Origin: Chlamydia poikilotherma
Lineage (GTDB): Bacteria; Chlamydiota; Chlamydiia; Chlamydiales; Chlamydiaceae
Direction: 5' to 3'
Length of the DNA stretch: 64,000 bases
Assembly: GCF_900239975.1 (NCBI RefSeq)
Contig: NZ_LS992154.1
Span: 496,001-560,000, forward strand
Both the position numbers and the translations under genes were made by a program. Positions within the stretch are counted from its first letter, which is position 1. Each line of letters begins with the position of its first letter. The notes under the pieces are model-generated. The model did no database searches and was not told where the DNA came from. It saw only the letters and a list, made by a program, of their open reading frames with translations. Below, piece by piece: positions 38,802 through 49,612 of the stretch.

Positions 38802-40184
38802 ATGCGGGCGTGGGAAGACTTTCTTTTGCTACAAGAAAAAGAAATTGGTACAACTACTGTAGACAAATGGTTAAGGTCGTTAAAAGTCCTGTGTTTTGAT
38901 GCGTGTAATCTATACCTCGAAGCTAAAGATTCTTTTCAAGTGACCTGGTTTGAAGAACATATACGCCATAAGGTTAAAGCTAATTTAGTGAACAATAATG
39001 GAAAGTTGATCCGCGTTCACGTAACTTCTTTAGATAAAACCACGCCTTTTTATAAAGAAAAGCAAATCCAACAGGAAAAAACTGCCTACTTCACTATGCA
39101 ATACGGCAATGTAAATCCTGAAATGACTTTTTCTAATTTTCTTGTAACTCCTGAAAATGACTTGCCGTTTCGTATTCTACAAGAATTTACTAAGCCCGGA
39201 GAAGATCCTACGGGTTTTCCATTTAATCCTATTTATCTTTTTGGACCCGAAGGTTCTGGAAAAACACATTTGATGCAGGCTGCTGTAAGCGCGCTTCGAG
39301 AATCTGGAGGAAAAATTCTTTATGTTGCTTCAGATTTATTTACAGAACACTTAGTCTCAGCTATACGTTCAGGAGAGATGCAAAGATTTCGTTCTTTTTA
39401 TCGTAATGTCGATGCTTTATTTATAGAAGATATAGAGTTATTCTCGGGTAAAGGAGCTACTCAGGAAGAATTTTTCCATACGTTTAATTCCTTGCAGACA
39501 GAAGGTAAATTGATAGTTGTTTCCTCTGCATATGCACCCGGAGATTTAAAGGCTGTCGAAGAGCGACTTATCAGTCGTTTTGAATGGGGTGTGGCCGTTC
39601 CTATTCATCCTTTAACAAAAGAAGGGTTAAGAAGTTTTCTTATCCACCAAGCCCAACAGTTATCTATTCGAATAGAAGATACTGCTTTAGATTTCTTGAT
39701 TCATTCTCTATCTTCCAACGTAAAAACATTAATAGATGCCCTCACGTTGTTATCGAAACGCGTTGCCTACAGAAAATTAGCGCAGCAACTACTCTATGAG
39801 GATGATATACAATCTTTGCTCCATGATGTGTTAGAGGCTGCAGAGAGTGTTCGATTAACTCCCTCAGGAATTGTTCGTGCTGTTGCTAAATATTATGGCG
39901 TGTCCCCGGAAAGTATTTTAGGGCGTTCGCAATCTCGAGAATATGTATTGCCTAGACAAGTGGCTATGTATCTATGTCGCCAGAAATTATCTTTATCTTA
40001 CGTGCGTATAGGAGATGTCTTCTCTAGAGATCATTCAACAGTAATTTCGTCAATACGCACTATTTCTCAGAAGGTGGAGGAAGGTGGGCACGACATTAGT
40101 ATCGCTACACAAGAACTAATGAAATCTCTTACTTCAGCGTATAAGAGCCTTGAATTCTTCCCCGAAGAAGGAATCCCTTGTTAG
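38802..40184 (+). CDS. dnaA2: Second DnaA-type replication initiator (DnaA2)
   Basis: In 460 residues the N-terminal domain I is followed by the AAA+ core with Walker A GPEGSGKTH (about 148-156) and Walker B-like ALFIEDIEL. The C-terminal DNA-binding signature (RQVAMYLCRQKLSLSYVRIG, then DVFSRDHSTVISS) recognises DnaA boxes. Chlamydiae encode two DnaA paralogues; this one is at the CT250 position. The paralogue and origin are not in the window, so a division of roles cannot be judged. It converges on the CT249-like gene with a six-base gap. Confidence 0.92.
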   Translation: MRAWEDFLLLQEKEIGTTTVDKWLRSLKVLCFDACNLYLEAKDSFQVTWFEEHIRHKVKANLVNNNGKLIRVHVTSLDKTTPFYKEKQIQQEKTAYFTMQYGNVNPEMTFSNFLVTPENDLPFRILQEFTKPGEDPTGFPFNPIYLFGPEGSGKTHLMQAAVSALRESGGKILYVASDLFTEHLVSAIRSGEMQRFRSFYRNVDALFIEDIELFSGKGATQEEFFHTFNSLQTEGKLIVVSSAYAPGDLKAVEERLISRFEWGVAVPIHPLTKEGLRSFLIHQAQQLSIRIEDTALDFLIHSLSSNVKTLIDALTLLSKRVAYRKLAQQLLYEDDIQSLLHDVLEAAESVRLTPSGIVRAVAKYYGVSPESILGRSQSREYVLPRQVAMYLCRQKLSLSYVRIGDVFSRDHSTVISSIRTISQKVEEGGHDISIATQELMKSLTSAYKSLEFFPEEGIPC

Positions 40185-40190
40185 TGGTTA

Positions 40191-40565
40191 CTAATCTTGT
40201 CCACAGAATTTAGAGGTAATCTCTTTTCTATACTTAATAATTAAGCAAGTAATAGATATGATTATTAAGACAATTTGTATAATTAATGCCACAATAATCG
40301 TAGGCATTGAAAGACATCCACTCGCTAACAATAAGCAAGCTGATAAAGCAGCAGTCAATCCTAAAATCACCCATAGAGCTGTATGCTGAACCATTGGACA
40401 TGTGGGATGTCTGTCGACGCAAGGCCTAGCTATACTTACTGTACGCCCGGTTGTGCCTCTGGAAGTTGTAGGAGCATCAGGGTCGCGTTTTTTAAAATCA
40501 TCTAATGTAAAAACGTTTCTACTTGAACGTCCAGCAAATGCTCCATACCCGTGGGCCGCAGTCAT
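40191..40565 (-). CDS. Small Inc-type inclusion membrane protein (CT249 position)
   Basis: This 124-residue protein has a polar N-terminus of 60 residues, two closely spaced hydrophobic helices (about 63-84 and 88-110) and a short basic tail. This bilobed hydrophobic domain is the hallmark of Inc proteins, which are exported by type III secretion and inserted in the inclusion membrane with both ends facing the host cytosol. There is no signal peptide. It lies at the CT249 position between dnaA2 and glgP. The 269-base gap to glgP (40566-40834) is AT-rich with no further gene. Confidence 0.78.
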   Translation of the reverse strand: MTAAHGYGAFAGRSSRNVFTLDDFKKRDPDAPTTSRGTTGRTVSIARPCVDRHPTCPMVQHTALWVILGLTAALSACLLLASGCLSMPTIIVALIIQIVLIIISITCLIIKYRKEITSKFCGQD

Positions 40566-40834
40566 AATATTCTCGCGAATAAAAAAATCCTCAAGAAATT
40601 TAGCATATTTTTATTTTCAAATCAATTTAAACGAGATGTATTTCTTTGATTTCTAGCTTTTTAGGATGAAAAAAATTCTTACTTTTAAAATTAAAAAATC
40701 AATACTTTATAGAGAATACAGCATGTTTTTTTTAATTTTATTTCTTCTCTTTTCTAAGTGCTTTCCTTTTTTTTAGATTTTTCTTATGGAAATACAAAAA
40801 TCACTTCCTAACTACTCTTTGATTTGGACGACTT

Positions 40835-43285
40835 ATGAGTTTTGATAAGAATTTGGTAAATATAGAAACCATGAAGCAGGCGATTTTAAATCGTCTATAT
40901 TTTGGAGTGGTGCAATCTCCAGAATCTGCTTCGACTAGGGATATATTTACAGCAGTTTCAAAAACTGTAATGGAATGGTTAGCCAAAGGTTGGCTAAAGA
41001 CTCAGAATAGTTATTACGAACAAGATGTTAAACGTGTCTATTATATTTCTATGGAGTTCTTACTTGGTAGAAGCTTAAAGAGTAATCTTTTGAATTTAGG
41101 AATATTAGATCTTGTTCGAGATGCATTAGCAGAGTTAAATTACGATTTCGATAGTTTATTGCAAATGGAAGCAGACGCAGGATTGGGAAATGGAGGTTTA
41201 GGAAGACTTGCAGCGTGTTATTTGGATTCTATGGCAACATTAGGAATTCCAGCTTATGGTTATGGAATTCGCTATGATTACGGAATTTTCGATCAGAAAA
41301 TTGTAAATGGATATCAAGTAGAAGCTCCTGATGAGTGGTTGCGTTATGGAAGCCCTTGGGAAATATGTAGAGGAGAATATCTTTATCCAATTCGTTTTTA
41401 TGGTAGAGTGATTCACTATACAGATGCTAGGGGGAAAGAAGTTGCAGATCTTGTAGATACACAAGAAGTATTAGCTATGGCTTATGATGTACCTATTCCG
41501 GGATATGGAATAGATACTGTGAATACCTTGCGCTTATGGCAAGCGCAGTCTCCACATGGATTTGAATTCAATTATTTTAATCATGGGAACTACATTCGTG
41601 CTATAGAGGATATTGCATTAGTAGAAAACATCTCAAGAGTGCTCTATCCAAACGATTCTATTTCGGAAGGTCAGGAACTCAGATTAAAGCAGGAGTACTT
41701 TTTAGTCTCTGCAACAATTCAAGATATCCTTCGTAGATATACAAAAATGCATATTTCTTTAGATAATCTTCCTGATAGAGTGGCTGTTCAGTTAAATGAT
41801 ACACATCCTGCTTTAGGAATAGCAGAAATGATGCATATCCTTATCGATAGGGAAGAGCTTGCCTGGGATAAAGCATGGGATATGACAACTCGTATATTTA
41901 ATTACACGAATCATACGATATTACCTGAAGCTTTAGAGCGTTGGTCTATAGATCTGTTTTCACGATTATTGCCTAGGCATTTAGAGATTATTTATGAAAT
42001 TAATAGCCGATGGTTAGAGCAAGTTTCTCAGAGATTTCCTGGAAATAATGATAAGCGAAGAGCCTTATCTATCATTGAAGAAGGAAGTGATAAACATGTG
42101 AATATGGCAAGCCTAGCTATTGTAGGCTCTGCTAGAGTTAATGGTGTATCTGCTTTCCATTCTCAACTTATAAAAACAACCTTATTTAAAGATTTCGTAG
42201 AATTTTTTCCTGATAAATTCATTAACGTAACTAACGGAATTACTCCGAGACGTTGGTTAGCTCTATGCAATCCTCGTCTAAATACATTATTAGATCAGAC
42301 AATTGGAGATGCGCATCTTATAGATCTTTCTCAAATTCATAAGGTGATACCTTTTGCTAATGATGTGAGCTTTAGAGAACAGTGGCATCAAATTAAGCTA
42401 AAAAACAAACAAGACTTTGCATTGAAACTTAAAAAAGAAATCGGAGAAAAAATAGATCCTGAATCTCTTTTCGATTTTCATGTAAAGCGTATTCATGAGT
42501 ACAAACGTCAATTAATGAATATCCTTAGAGTTATTTATCTTTATAATGATCTTAAGGAAAACTCTGTATCCAAAATTGTTCCTACAACAGTAATTTTTGC
42601 TGGTAAAGCCGCACCAGGATATGTCTTTGCTAAACTCATCATTAAACTTATCAATAGCGTTGCAGATTGTGTAAATAATGACCCTCAAGTTAATGAAGTT
42701 TTAAAGGTTCTTTTTCTTCCTAATTATCGTGTGACCATGTCCGAAATGATCATGCCTGCTTCTGATATATCAGAGCAGATCTCAACAGCGGGAATGGAAG
42801 CTTCTGGTACCGGAAATATGAAATTTGCTTTAAATGGTGCTCTAACGATAGGGACTATGGATGGAGCTAACATAGAAATGTCAGAATATATTGGTCGCGA
42901 CAATATGTTTATTTTCGGTTTATTAGAAGAAGAAATAGCAAAAATGCGTCGTGAGTATTACCCACAAGGAATATGCAACGATAATCCTAAGATTGCACAT
43001 GTATTAAAATTACTAGATCAAGGATTTTTCAATACTTCGGATAAAGATCTTTTCAAACCTATAGTGCATAGGTTGCTTCACGAAGGAGACCCTTTCTTTG
43101 TTTTGGCAGATTTAGAATCTTATATTCGTGTTCATGAATCTGCAGCCAATTTATTTACACAAACTGACGAATGGGTTAAGAAATCTATTTATAATGTTGG
43201 TGGTATGGGGTTTTTCTCCAGTGATAGAGCGATTGCCGATTACGCTAAAGATATATGGAATGTCCCTACGAATTATAACTTTTAA
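40835..43285 (+). CDS. glgP: Glycogen phosphorylase
   Basis: GlgP releases glucose 1-phosphate from glycogen/maltodextrins using PLP. At 816 residues it has the family length. Signatures include [34 protein letters not shown], the PLP-lysine region [15 protein letters not shown] (Lys near residue 660) and [10 protein letters not shown]. It complements malQ in this window; chlamydiae accumulate glycogen in the inclusion lumen. The start ATG 40835 follows a weak GGAC ribosome site. Confidence 0.97.
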   Translation: MSFDKNLVNIETMKQAILNRLYFGVVQSPESASTRDIFTAVSKTVMEWLAKGWLKTQNSYYEQDVKRVYYISMEFLLGRSLKSNLLNLGILDLVRDALAELNYDFDSLLQMEADAGLGNGGLGRLAACYLDSMATLGIPAYGYGIRYDYGIFDQKIVNGYQVEAPDEWLRYGSPWEICRGEYLYPIRFYGRVIHYTDARGKEVADLVDTQEVLAMAYDVPIPGYGIDTVNTLRLWQAQSPHGFEFNYFNHGNYIRAIEDIALVENISRVLYPNDSISEGQELRLKQEYFLVSATIQDILRRYTKMHISLDNLPDRVAVQLNDTHPALGIAEMMHILIDREELAWDKAWDMTTRIFNYTNHTILPEALERWSIDLFSRLLPRHLEIIYEINSRWLEQVSQRFPGNNDKRRALSIIEEGSDKHVNMASLAIVGSARVNGVSAFHSQLIKTTLFKDFVEFFPDKFINVTNGITPRRWLALCNPRLNTLLDQTIGDAHLIDLSQIHKVIPFANDVSFREQWHQIKLKNKQDFALKLKKEIGEKIDPESLFDFHVKRIHEYKRQLMNILRVIYLYNDLKENSVSKIVPTTVIFAGKAAPGYVFAKLIIKLINSVADCVNNDPQVNEVLKVLFLPNYRVTMSEMIMPASDISEQISTAGMEASGTGNMKFALNGALTIGTMDGANIEMSEYIGRDNMFIFGLLEEEIAKMRREYYPQGICNDNPKIAHVLKLLDQGFFNTSDKDLFKPIVHRLLHEGDPFFVLADLESYIRVHESAANLFTQTDEWVKKSIYNVGGMGFFSSDRAIADYAKDIWNVPTNYNF

Positions 43286-43365
43286 GTAAAAAGAGCTTCT
43301 ATTTTAGATGGGAGTTCATCTTATTAGAAACGCTTTCTACTATATCAAACAATGATAAGCATATC

Positions 43366-44652
43366 TTAATTTAATAAAAGTACTGAGGGTGCTTCTAATA
43401 TCTTTTGTAAGCGTTTCATAAACATCGCTGCAGGATAACCATCGATCACGCGATGATCTATGGATAATGTCAACATGCATGTAGAACCAATCACAATGTC
43501 TCCATTCACTACTACAGGTTCTTCGTGAGTACTACCTACAGCAAGAATGGCGGCTTGGGGAGGATTAATAATTGCTGTGAATTCGGTAATTCCTGTCATG
43601 CCTAAATTAGAAACGCAAAAGGACCCGCCCTTAAACTCTTCCTCTTTTAAGGATTGAGATTTAGCTTTAGAAGCTAAACTTTTAATTTCTGCGGATATCA
43701 TTCCAATATTCTTACGATCAGCACAACGTACAATCGGAGTAATTACGCCGTCAGGGATAGCCACAGCTATGGAAATATCAATAGTTTCAAAACGTACAAT
43801 TTTATTGTCTACGCTGTTGAATCCTGAATTTATCTCTGGGAATTCTTTCAAGGTTAAAGCACAGGCACGGACGATACAGTCGTTGATAGAGAGCTTGATT
43901 CCTTGGATTTGTAACTCCTTAAGCAGAGCCAATAGTGGTGAGGTATAAACTTTTTGCCGTACATAAAAATGAGGTATGAAAGTTTTTGCAGCTTGTAATC
44001 TTTGTGCAATAATTTCTCGAACAGGAGAGAGAGATTCTTCATTATAGGCTCCTGGGTGGACTTCAGGAGCTTCAGGATAACCGAAACCTGCAATACCTTT
44101 AGCCGGAGCCTTTTCAAGATCTTTTTCAACTATACGTCCTCCAGGACCGCTACCTTTAATTCCAGAAATATCCAAATTTTTTTCTTTGGCTACGCGTTTA
44201 GCTAAAGGAGAAACCGGGGATTTTGAAGAATCCTGTTTTAAAGATAGGGGTTTAGAAAGAGGAGGTTCGGGTTTAAACCCAAAAGACACTATCATTGAGG
44301 AACCCTGATGAGATATATCAGATAGGGCTTCCTCTTTCTGTTCGCTATTTTCTGGAGAAGGTTGTGAACTTGGAGATTTTGGAAGTAATTCCTCTAAATT
44401 AAAAGACTCGTCTTTTTCAGAAGATATGACAGCTATGGGTGTACCTATTTGTACCTTTGTCCCTTCTTTAATAAGACATTCTCGAAACCAGCCGTCTTCA
44501 GATGCTGTATGCTCTAAAACAGCTTTATCAGTCGATATTTCGACGAGAACATCACCAAACCCTATCTTATCACCACTGCTTTTATGCCACTTTACGATTG
44601 TTCCAACTTCCATAGTTGGAGAGAGTTTGGGCATCTTTAATAGAGAAATCAC
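43366..44652 (-). CDS. pdhC: Pyruvate dehydrogenase E2, dihydrolipoamide acetyltransferase
   Basis: This 428-residue E2 has one N-terminal lipoyl domain (ISTDKAVLEH, lipoyl Lys K43), a Ser/Pro-rich linker, and an E1/E3-binding domain (SPLAKRVAKEKNLDIS, about residues 150-185). The catalytic domain ends in SIDHRVIDG (H400, D404). The start is GTG at 44652 with GAGG about seven bases before it; an internal ATG six codons later also fits. It follows pdhB with a four-base gap. E3 (lipoamide dehydrogenase) is not in the window. Confidence 0.95.
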   Translation of the reverse strand: MISLLKMPKLSPTMEVGTIVKWHKSSGDKIGFGDVLVEISTDKAVLEHTASEDGWFRECLIKEGTKVQIGTPIAVISSEKDESFNLEELLPKSPSSQPSPENSEQKEEALSDISHQGSSMIVSFGFKPEPPLSKPLSLKQDSSKSPVSPLAKRVAKEKNLDISGIKGSGPGGRIVEKDLEKAPAKGIAGFGYPEAPEVHPGAYNEESLSPVREIIAQRLQAAKTFIPHFYVRQKVYTSPLLALLKELQIQGIKLSINDCIVRACALTLKEFPEINSGFNSVDNKIVRFETIDISIAVAIPDGVITPIVRCADRKNIGMISAEIKSLASKAKSQSLKEEEFKGGSFCVSNLGMTGITEFTAIINPPQAAILAVGSTHEEPVVVNGDIVIGSTCMLTLSIDHRVIDGYPAAMFMKRLQKILEAPSVLLLN

Positions 44653-44656
44653 AAAT

Positions 44657-45643
44657 TTACCTCATGATTTTTTCGATAGTATCTAAGATACGATTTACAT
44701 TTGGGAGAGTCGCTTGCTCTAGAGTCTTATTATAGGGCATAGGAGTTTCTTTTTGACATACCCTTAAAGGAGGGCTGTCCAGGCAATCAAAAAGGTGTTC
44801 TGTAATTTCAGTGATGATTTCCGCAGAGATTCCCGCAAAGTAGTGGCCCTCTTCTACAACTATACAATTTCCTGTTTTCTTTACTGAAGAAAATATTCCG
44901 GAGATATCTAGAGGTTTAATTGTGCGTAGATCAATAATCTCTATAGAAAGACCGTAGCGTTGTTTGGCTACCTTTACAGCTTGTTTTACTATAGAAACCA
45001 TACGGCCATAAGTAATAATTGTCAGGTCTTTACCTTCCTCAATAATATGAGATTTCCCAATAGGAACTAAATATTCTTCAATAGGAACTTCACCTTTTAG
45101 ATTGTATTCCAACTCATTTTCTAAGAAAAGAACAGGGTTATCATTTCTAATTGCGGATTTCAATAATCCTTTAGCATCATAAGGAGTTGAGGGAGAAATG
45201 ACAATTAAACCTGGAATATTAGCGTATAGAGCTTCTACGCAATGAGAGTGCTGACAAGATACTTGTGCTGCGGCTCCATTAGGTCCACGAAATACAATGG
45301 GAACAGAAAATTTTCCACCAGTCATATAGTGCATTTTTGCAGCATGAGAAATAATCTGATCTGCGGCGACTAGAGAAAAGTTCCAACTCATAAATTCTAT
45401 AATTGGACGCAGGCCTGTTAACGCGGCTCCTATACCAATACCTGTAAATGCTGCTTCACTGATTGGTGTATCAATAATTCTTGATGATGACCATTTGTCT
45501 AAAAGTCCTTTTGTAACTTTATAAGCACCGTTGTATTCGGCAACTTCTTCTCCTAATATGCATACATTAGGATCCCTAGTCATTTCTTCATCAATAGCTT
45601 CTCTAATAGCTTCTCGGATTTCTAATGTAACGTATTTAGGCAT
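44657..45643 (-). CDS. pdhB: Pyruvate dehydrogenase E1 component, beta subunit
   Basis: This 328-residue transketolase-like beta subunit contains VCILGEEVAEYNGAYKVTKG at the N-terminus with the TPP-contacting Glu, DTPISEAAFTGIGIGAAL, HSHCVEALYANIPG and a C-terminal domain with IIDLRTIKPLD. It forms the E1 heterotetramer with PdhA. The start overlaps the pdhA 3' end by eight bases. Confidence 0.96.
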   Translation of the reverse strand: MPKYVTLEIREAIREAIDEEMTRDPNVCILGEEVAEYNGAYKVTKGLLDKWSSSRIIDTPISEAAFTGIGIGAALTGLRPIIEFMSWNFSLVAADQIISHAAKMHYMTGGKFSVPIVFRGPNGAAAQVSCQHSHCVEALYANIPGLIVISPSTPYDAKGLLKSAIRNDNPVLFLENELEYNLKGEVPIEEYLVPIGKSHIIEEGKDLTIITYGRMVSIVKQAVKVAKQRYGLSIEIIDLRTIKPLDISGIFSSVKKTGNCIVVEEGHYFAGISAEIITEITEHLFDCLDSPPLRVCQKETPMPYNKTLEQATLPNVNRILDTIEKIMR

Positions 45644-46661
45644 AAACCCCTTCTTCTAATGTGGCAATCGCTGGTTCCGAATCTGATTTTGCTTCAGTGA
45701 AAGCCCGTAAGACTTCATCTTTACATTCTTGACGCAGCTCTTGAAATTTCTCTTCTGAAAGCACTCCCAGTTGGGTTAACCAATTTTTCGCAAAAGTAAT
45801 AGGATCTTTTTTTATGAGACATTGCATCTCTTCTTTACTTCTATAGAGATTAGGATCAGAAATGGAGTGTCCTCTAAATCGTGAGCATAAACACTCAATG
45901 AGGACGGGAAGATGAGTCTTTTGCATATATTCGTAAGCTTCCTTAAAGCCTAAAAGACAATTAAAGAGATCAAAACCATTTAAAGTAAATGAACGTATTC
46001 CATAAGACGATCCTTGAGATTCTCCTATGGGCTGCTTTGCAATAGCACGTTTAAGAGCTGTGCCCATACCCCAACCATTATTTTCTATAACAAGCATAAG
46101 AGGAAGACTGTGTAGGGAAGCAAAATTTAATGTTTCATGAAATAATCCTTGGGCAACAGCACCATCCCCAATAAATCCTAGAGAAATTTTATCTTCACCA
46201 CGATATTTCATAGCAAATGCTGCTCCAGCAGCTAAAGGAATTTGTCCTCCTACAATACCAAATCCTCCGGGGAAATTTGGACCGCACATATGCATAGATC
46301 CACCTCGACCTAGTGCACAACCCGTTTCTTTCCCTAATAATTCTGCTGCAAGTGAACTTAGGGGAATATTTAATAATACTGCTAGAGCATGACAACGATA
46401 GGATGAGAAAAACCATTGATCTAATCCCGTATTGGCTAATGCCGCAGTGGCAACAGCCTCTTGACCACTATAGGAATGGTAGAAACCACCAACTAATCCT
46501 TCTAAATACGCTTCTTCACCACGAGCTTCGAATTCACGAATTAATAACATATTTTTCATGAATTTTAGACATCGATCTATGCCGTAGATAGCAATAATAT
46601 TTTCTATTGTAGCCTCATCTGATTTCTTAGAGGCGATGTTGTAATGAGAAGAGTCGGGCAT
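45636..46661 (-). CDS. pdhA: Pyruvate dehydrogenase E1 component, alpha subunit
   Basis: This 341-residue TPP-binding alpha subunit carries the GDGAVAQGLFHETLNFAS (GDG) and ENNGWGMGT (NN) halves of the TPP motif, with GRGGSMHM ahead of them. The phosphorylation-loop-like RFRGHSISDPNLYRS is also present. It is first gene of pdhABC, which converts pyruvate to acetyl-CoA and feeds the fab genes (52888-55916). A well-formed promoter lies 40-68 bases upstream. Confidence 0.96.
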   Translation of the reverse strand: MPDSSHYNIASKKSDEATIENIIAIYGIDRCLKFMKNMLLIREFEARGEEAYLEGLVGGFYHSYSGQEAVATAALANTGLDQWFFSSYRCHALAVLLNIPLSSLAAELLGKETGCALGRGGSMHMCGPNFPGGFGIVGGQIPLAAGAAFAMKYRGEDKISLGFIGDGAVAQGLFHETLNFASLHSLPLMLVIENNGWGMGTALKRAIAKQPIGESQGSSYGIRSFTLNGFDLFNCLLGFKEAYEYMQKTHLPVLIECLCSRFRGHSISDPNLYRSKEEMQCLIKKDPITFAKNWLTQLGVLSEEKFQELRQECKDEVLRAFTEAKSDSEPAIATLEEGVYA

Positions 46662-46700
46662 ACTTGATACGAGAGTTGCGTCAAGGATTAAGTTTACCCC

Positions 46701-46729
46701 ATTATAAAGTCATGGATTTGAAAAGACAA
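46701..46729 (-). promoter_or_regulatory. Sigma66-type promoter of pdhABC
   Basis: On the minus strand TTGTCT (46724-46729) and a perfect TATAAT (46701-46706) are separated by exactly 17 bases. Transcription would start near 46694, about 33 bases before the pdhA ATG. This is the best-matching promoter I found in the window. Confidence 0.65.
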
Positions 46730-46824
46730 GACCAAAAAAGTAATTAAGTTTTTTTAAAAAAGAAAAATCTTTAATATCTTTCCATTTGTATATTTCCGAC
46801 CAAGAAGTAAAGGACTGTGGACAC

Positions 46825-47853
46825 ATGGACGTTTTTAGCAGACTAAATCGTCAGAATCATTTTTATGTGGAACAGATAGATAGTGTCATGAGAGACCCGA
46901 ATTCTCATGATGACAACAATAAGAAAGACAATGAATTAAAGAAAAAATTATTAACCATAACGAAGCGAGTTGTTACTTCAGCTCAAGAATTTCAGCGTGG
47001 AAGAGAGGGAGCTAGTAATTATTTAAAAAAAACCCAATGGATGCCCTATAAAAATGAAGAGCTAGAAGAGACTAAAGAGCTATTTTCGATGCTTACCTCA
47101 ATAGATAGAAAATTAGCTCAGTTATTTTTTTATGCCCCTTCTTGTGGTTTAGAATGGGATGACTTTACTACAACCGTTAACCAAATTGAAGAGAACCGTG
47201 GATTAGGTGGTGTATTATTATCCTGTGGTTCTTTTGACAAGCAATGTAGATATATTCACGATTTCAATAAATCTCAGGCGATTCCATTACTTTTAGGGTG
47301 TTCTATATCTCATAGTTTACAGTTCTATTTATCCTATCAGAATTTATCTTTGATGGATTGTAAGAATCTATATGACATAGGAGTCAACATAGGAACACTA
47401 CTCAAAGATTATGGAGTGGCTATTTCTTTAATTTTTAAAGAAATTGTTAGTATGGATTTGACTAATTATTCTGAATTGGTGAGGGGATTAAAACATTCGG
47501 GGAGTATACAAGGAAAATTACATCATTGTGATTTTTCTTCTACAACAACTACACCCAGTCCTATCGCTTTACGTTATAGCTTGGCAAATACTATTCGTGG
47601 CCTAGCTATAGACGTAGATTTTTCCAGTATGAAATTTATGGGTTGCTCTATGCTTGCGAATATTGAGAACACGATTAAAGCATTAAATTATGGAGTCGAG
47701 TGTTTTACTTTTTCTAGTTTGAAGGAGCTTCGAGAGGGTATAAAGGCATTAACACAACTAATCTCTTTAGGAAAAATTAGCCCGGCAATCATCAATAAAA
47801 ATGTAATCAAAGTATTAACTCTTAAAAGACGTTTTAAAACGATGAAAGTATAA
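46825..47853 (+). CDS. Degenerate GH3/NagZ-like protein (CT244 position)
   Basis: This protein has 342 residues from ATG 46825; the frame is open to a TTG at 46786 without a ribosome site. The first ~100 residues are polar and helical. The rest follows the landmarks of NagZ-type beta-N-acetylglucosaminidases: GLGGVLLSCGSF (NagZ GGLILFxRN), IPLLLGCSISHS in place of the substrate motif VDQEGG, GLKHSG (KHFPGHG), IRGLAIDVDFSSMK (GVIFSDDLSM, nucleophile region), and a C-terminal GKISPAIINKNVIKVLTLK. The DQEGG and HFPGHG motifs are lost, so activity is doubtful. The homology is inferred by eye. It is usually annotated as hypothetical. It converges on lpxD. Confidence 0.7.
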   Translation: MDVFSRLNRQNHFYVEQIDSVMRDPNSHDDNNKKDNELKKKLLTITKRVVTSAQEFQRGREGASNYLKKTQWMPYKNEELEETKELFSMLTSIDRKLAQLFFYAPSCGLEWDDFTTTVNQIEENRGLGGVLLSCGSFDKQCRYIHDFNKSQAIPLLLGCSISHSLQFYLSYQNLSLMDCKNLYDIGVNIGTLLKDYGVAISLIFKEIVSMDLTNYSELVRGLKHSGSIQGKLHHCDFSSTTTTPSPIALRYSLANTIRGLAIDVDFSSMKFMGCSMLANIENTIKALNYGVECFTFSSLKELREGIKALTQLISLGKISPAIINKNVIKVLTLKRRFKTMKV

Positions 47854-47858
47854 TTTAA

Positions 47859-48938
47859 CTAAGGGATTATTGGTGCTTCTTCGGATTTTGCTGATAATCC
47901 CTTAATCTTTTCTTCTAACATTCCTAAACGTTCTTCTAATTTAGGTAGACTGCGGATCTTTGCAATTTGACGATGAATTTCTTGATAGGGGCGTGCCGGA
48001 GCTCCTCCATAGATTCCTGGAGAAGAAATAGATTTAGTAACTCCTGTTTGAGCCATCATAATTACATGGTCCGTTATGGAAATATGACCTGTAATTCCTG
48101 TCTGCCCGCCAATAATAACGTGGTTACCAATTTTTGTAGAACCTGCGATTCCTGCCTGGGCAACAATCATGCTATGTTTCCCGATCTCCACGTGATGAGC
48201 TATCTGAACTTGATTATCGATTTTCGCGCCTTCACGTATGATGCTATTTTTGAAACGACCTCTATCTATGGTAGTATTCGCTCCTATTTCAACATCGTCT
48301 TCAATAATTACCTTGCCAAGGTGTTTTAAATGCTTATGACGACCAAAAGCATTAGTTATGTAACCAAAACCACATGATCCAATAACAGCTCCGGGTTGAA
48401 TAATGACTCTTTTGCCTATTTCAACACGTTCACGGATAACTACTTTAGGATGAACAAGACAACTTTCTCCGAGAGCTGAATATGCCCCTATAACACTCCC
48501 TGCTCCAATATATGAAAAATCCCCAATATAAGCATTTTGACATATAACAACATAGGGTTCTATACAGACATTTTTGCCGATATGTGCTGTAGGGTGTATA
48601 ACAGCTGTAGGGTGAACTCCAGGAAATCCTGATTTAACATGAGGGATAAATAGCTCTATACATTTCTGGAAAGCTATTGATGGGAACTCAGAAACTATAA
48701 GAAAGTTCTTATTTAAATGCCCATACTTTTGAGCTTGAGCTTTTGACAGAATAATAGCTCCAGCTTCAGTAATTTTTATAAAACGAGAATACTTCTCATT
48801 ATCTAAAAAAGTAACATGATGAGCTTGAGCTTCACTTATTTCTTCAACACCAGAAATAGGAGCTTCTGTATTTCCTTGAACTTCAACTTTTAATAAGTCC
48901 GCTAACTGTTGAAGAGTATAGACCTGTTCCTGAGGCAT
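47859..48938 (-). CDS. lpxD: UDP-3-O-acylglucosamine N-acyltransferase LpxD
   Basis: LpxD adds the N-linked acyl chain in lipid A synthesis. In 359 residues an N-terminal uridine-binding domain (1-100) is followed by a left-handed beta-helix of hexapeptide repeats (about 105-320: [27 protein letters not shown]) with the catalytic His in [10 protein letters not shown]-terminal coiled coil ([16 protein letters not shown]) follows. It has an excellent ribosome site (AAGGAG, six bases before ATG). It is co-directional with ompH and bamA, the usual bamA-skp-lpxD cluster. Confidence 0.97.
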   Translation of the reverse strand: MPQEQVYTLQQLADLLKVEVQGNTEAPISGVEEISEAQAHHVTFLDNEKYSRFIKITEAGAIILSKAQAQKYGHLNKNFLIVSEFPSIAFQKCIELFIPHVKSGFPGVHPTAVIHPTAHIGKNVCIEPYVVICQNAYIGDFSYIGAGSVIGAYSALGESCLVHPKVVIRERVEIGKRVIIQPGAVIGSCGFGYITNAFGRHKHLKHLGKVIIEDDVEIGANTTIDRGRFKNSIIREGAKIDNQVQIAHHVEIGKHSMIVAQAGIAGSTKIGNHVIIGGQTGITGHISITDHVIMMAQTGVTKSISSPGIYGGAPARPYQEIHRQIAKIRSLPKLEERLGMLEEKIKGLSAKSEEAPIIP

Positions 48939-48965
48939 ACAAAACTCCTTGGTTCTTGAGGTATC

Positions 48966-49505
48966 TTAATTATTTTTGAAAGATTCATCAAGAATTTTGA
49001 TAATCTCATTAGTTTTATCAGCACTAGAAGCAATGGATAGAACCACTTCATCATTAAAAATAGCTAATAAACCTTCTTTCACACGTACTACTTCAGAAGC
49101 TTTTTTTACTTCCTGTATCAGTTTCTGCACTCTTTTCATATTGCTTTGGTTCAACATTTGATAATATTGAGACTGTAAAGCATTATATTCTGCAGAGAGG
49201 TTTTCAAACTTTTTTCTTAGCTCATCAGCAGCTGAAGAAGAGAGGCTCTCGATGTAGTCTTCGTCTTGTAATTTATTATAAAGTGCTGTCAGTTCTTCTT
49301 CCATTTTCTCGGAATTCTTTGAGAACTGTTCCTTCATATTTTCGAGTTCTTCTGTTTCTTTTTTTCCAAAAGCAGATTCTTCTAAACAACGCTTTAAGCT
49401 AACAACACCTAAATTACCCTCAAGAGAGTCGTTGTCAGCAAAAACTTGTTGTGTACCTGCTAAAGTTAGTAAAGCTAGAAAAACAGAGCGTAATGATTTT
49501 TTCAT
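48966..49505 (-). CDS. ompH: OmpH/Skp-like periplasmic chaperone
   Basis: This 179-residue protein has a signal peptide (residues 1-23, ending QQVFADN), followed by [21 protein letters not shown] and a long coiled coil (about residues 45-140) typical of Skp trimers with tentacle-like arms. It chaperones outer-membrane proteins on the way to BamA, encoded next to it. A perfect 8-bp hairpin (49534-49541 with 49551-49558) sits in the 107-base gap from bamA. Confidence 0.92.
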   Translation of the reverse strand: MKKSLRSVFLALLTLAGTQQVFADNDSLEGNLGVVSLKRCLEESAFGKKETEELENMKEQFSKNSEKMEEELTALYNKLQDEDYIESLSSSAADELRKKFENLSAEYNALQSQYYQMLNQSNMKRVQKLIQEVKKASEVVRVKEGLLAIFNDEVVLSIASSADKTNEIIKILDESFKNN

Positions 49506-49533
49506 ATTAACCTTTATAAGATCTAAGAGATGA

Positions 49534-49558
49534 AGAGCTTTAGATTAGCAAAAGCTCT
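49534..49558 (-). other. Intercistronic hairpin between bamA and ompH
   Basis: AGAGCTTT (49534-49541) and AAAGCTCT (49551-49558) form a perfect 8-bp stem with a nine-base loop in the bamA-ompH gap. No T-run follows on the minus strand. It could be a processing or partial termination site that sets different levels of the two proteins. Confidence 0.35.
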
Positions 49559-49612
49559 CTCTGAAGACAACCAAAGATTTAGAGTTTCTTTTACTTTCTT
49601 GCTTAGCTATAT

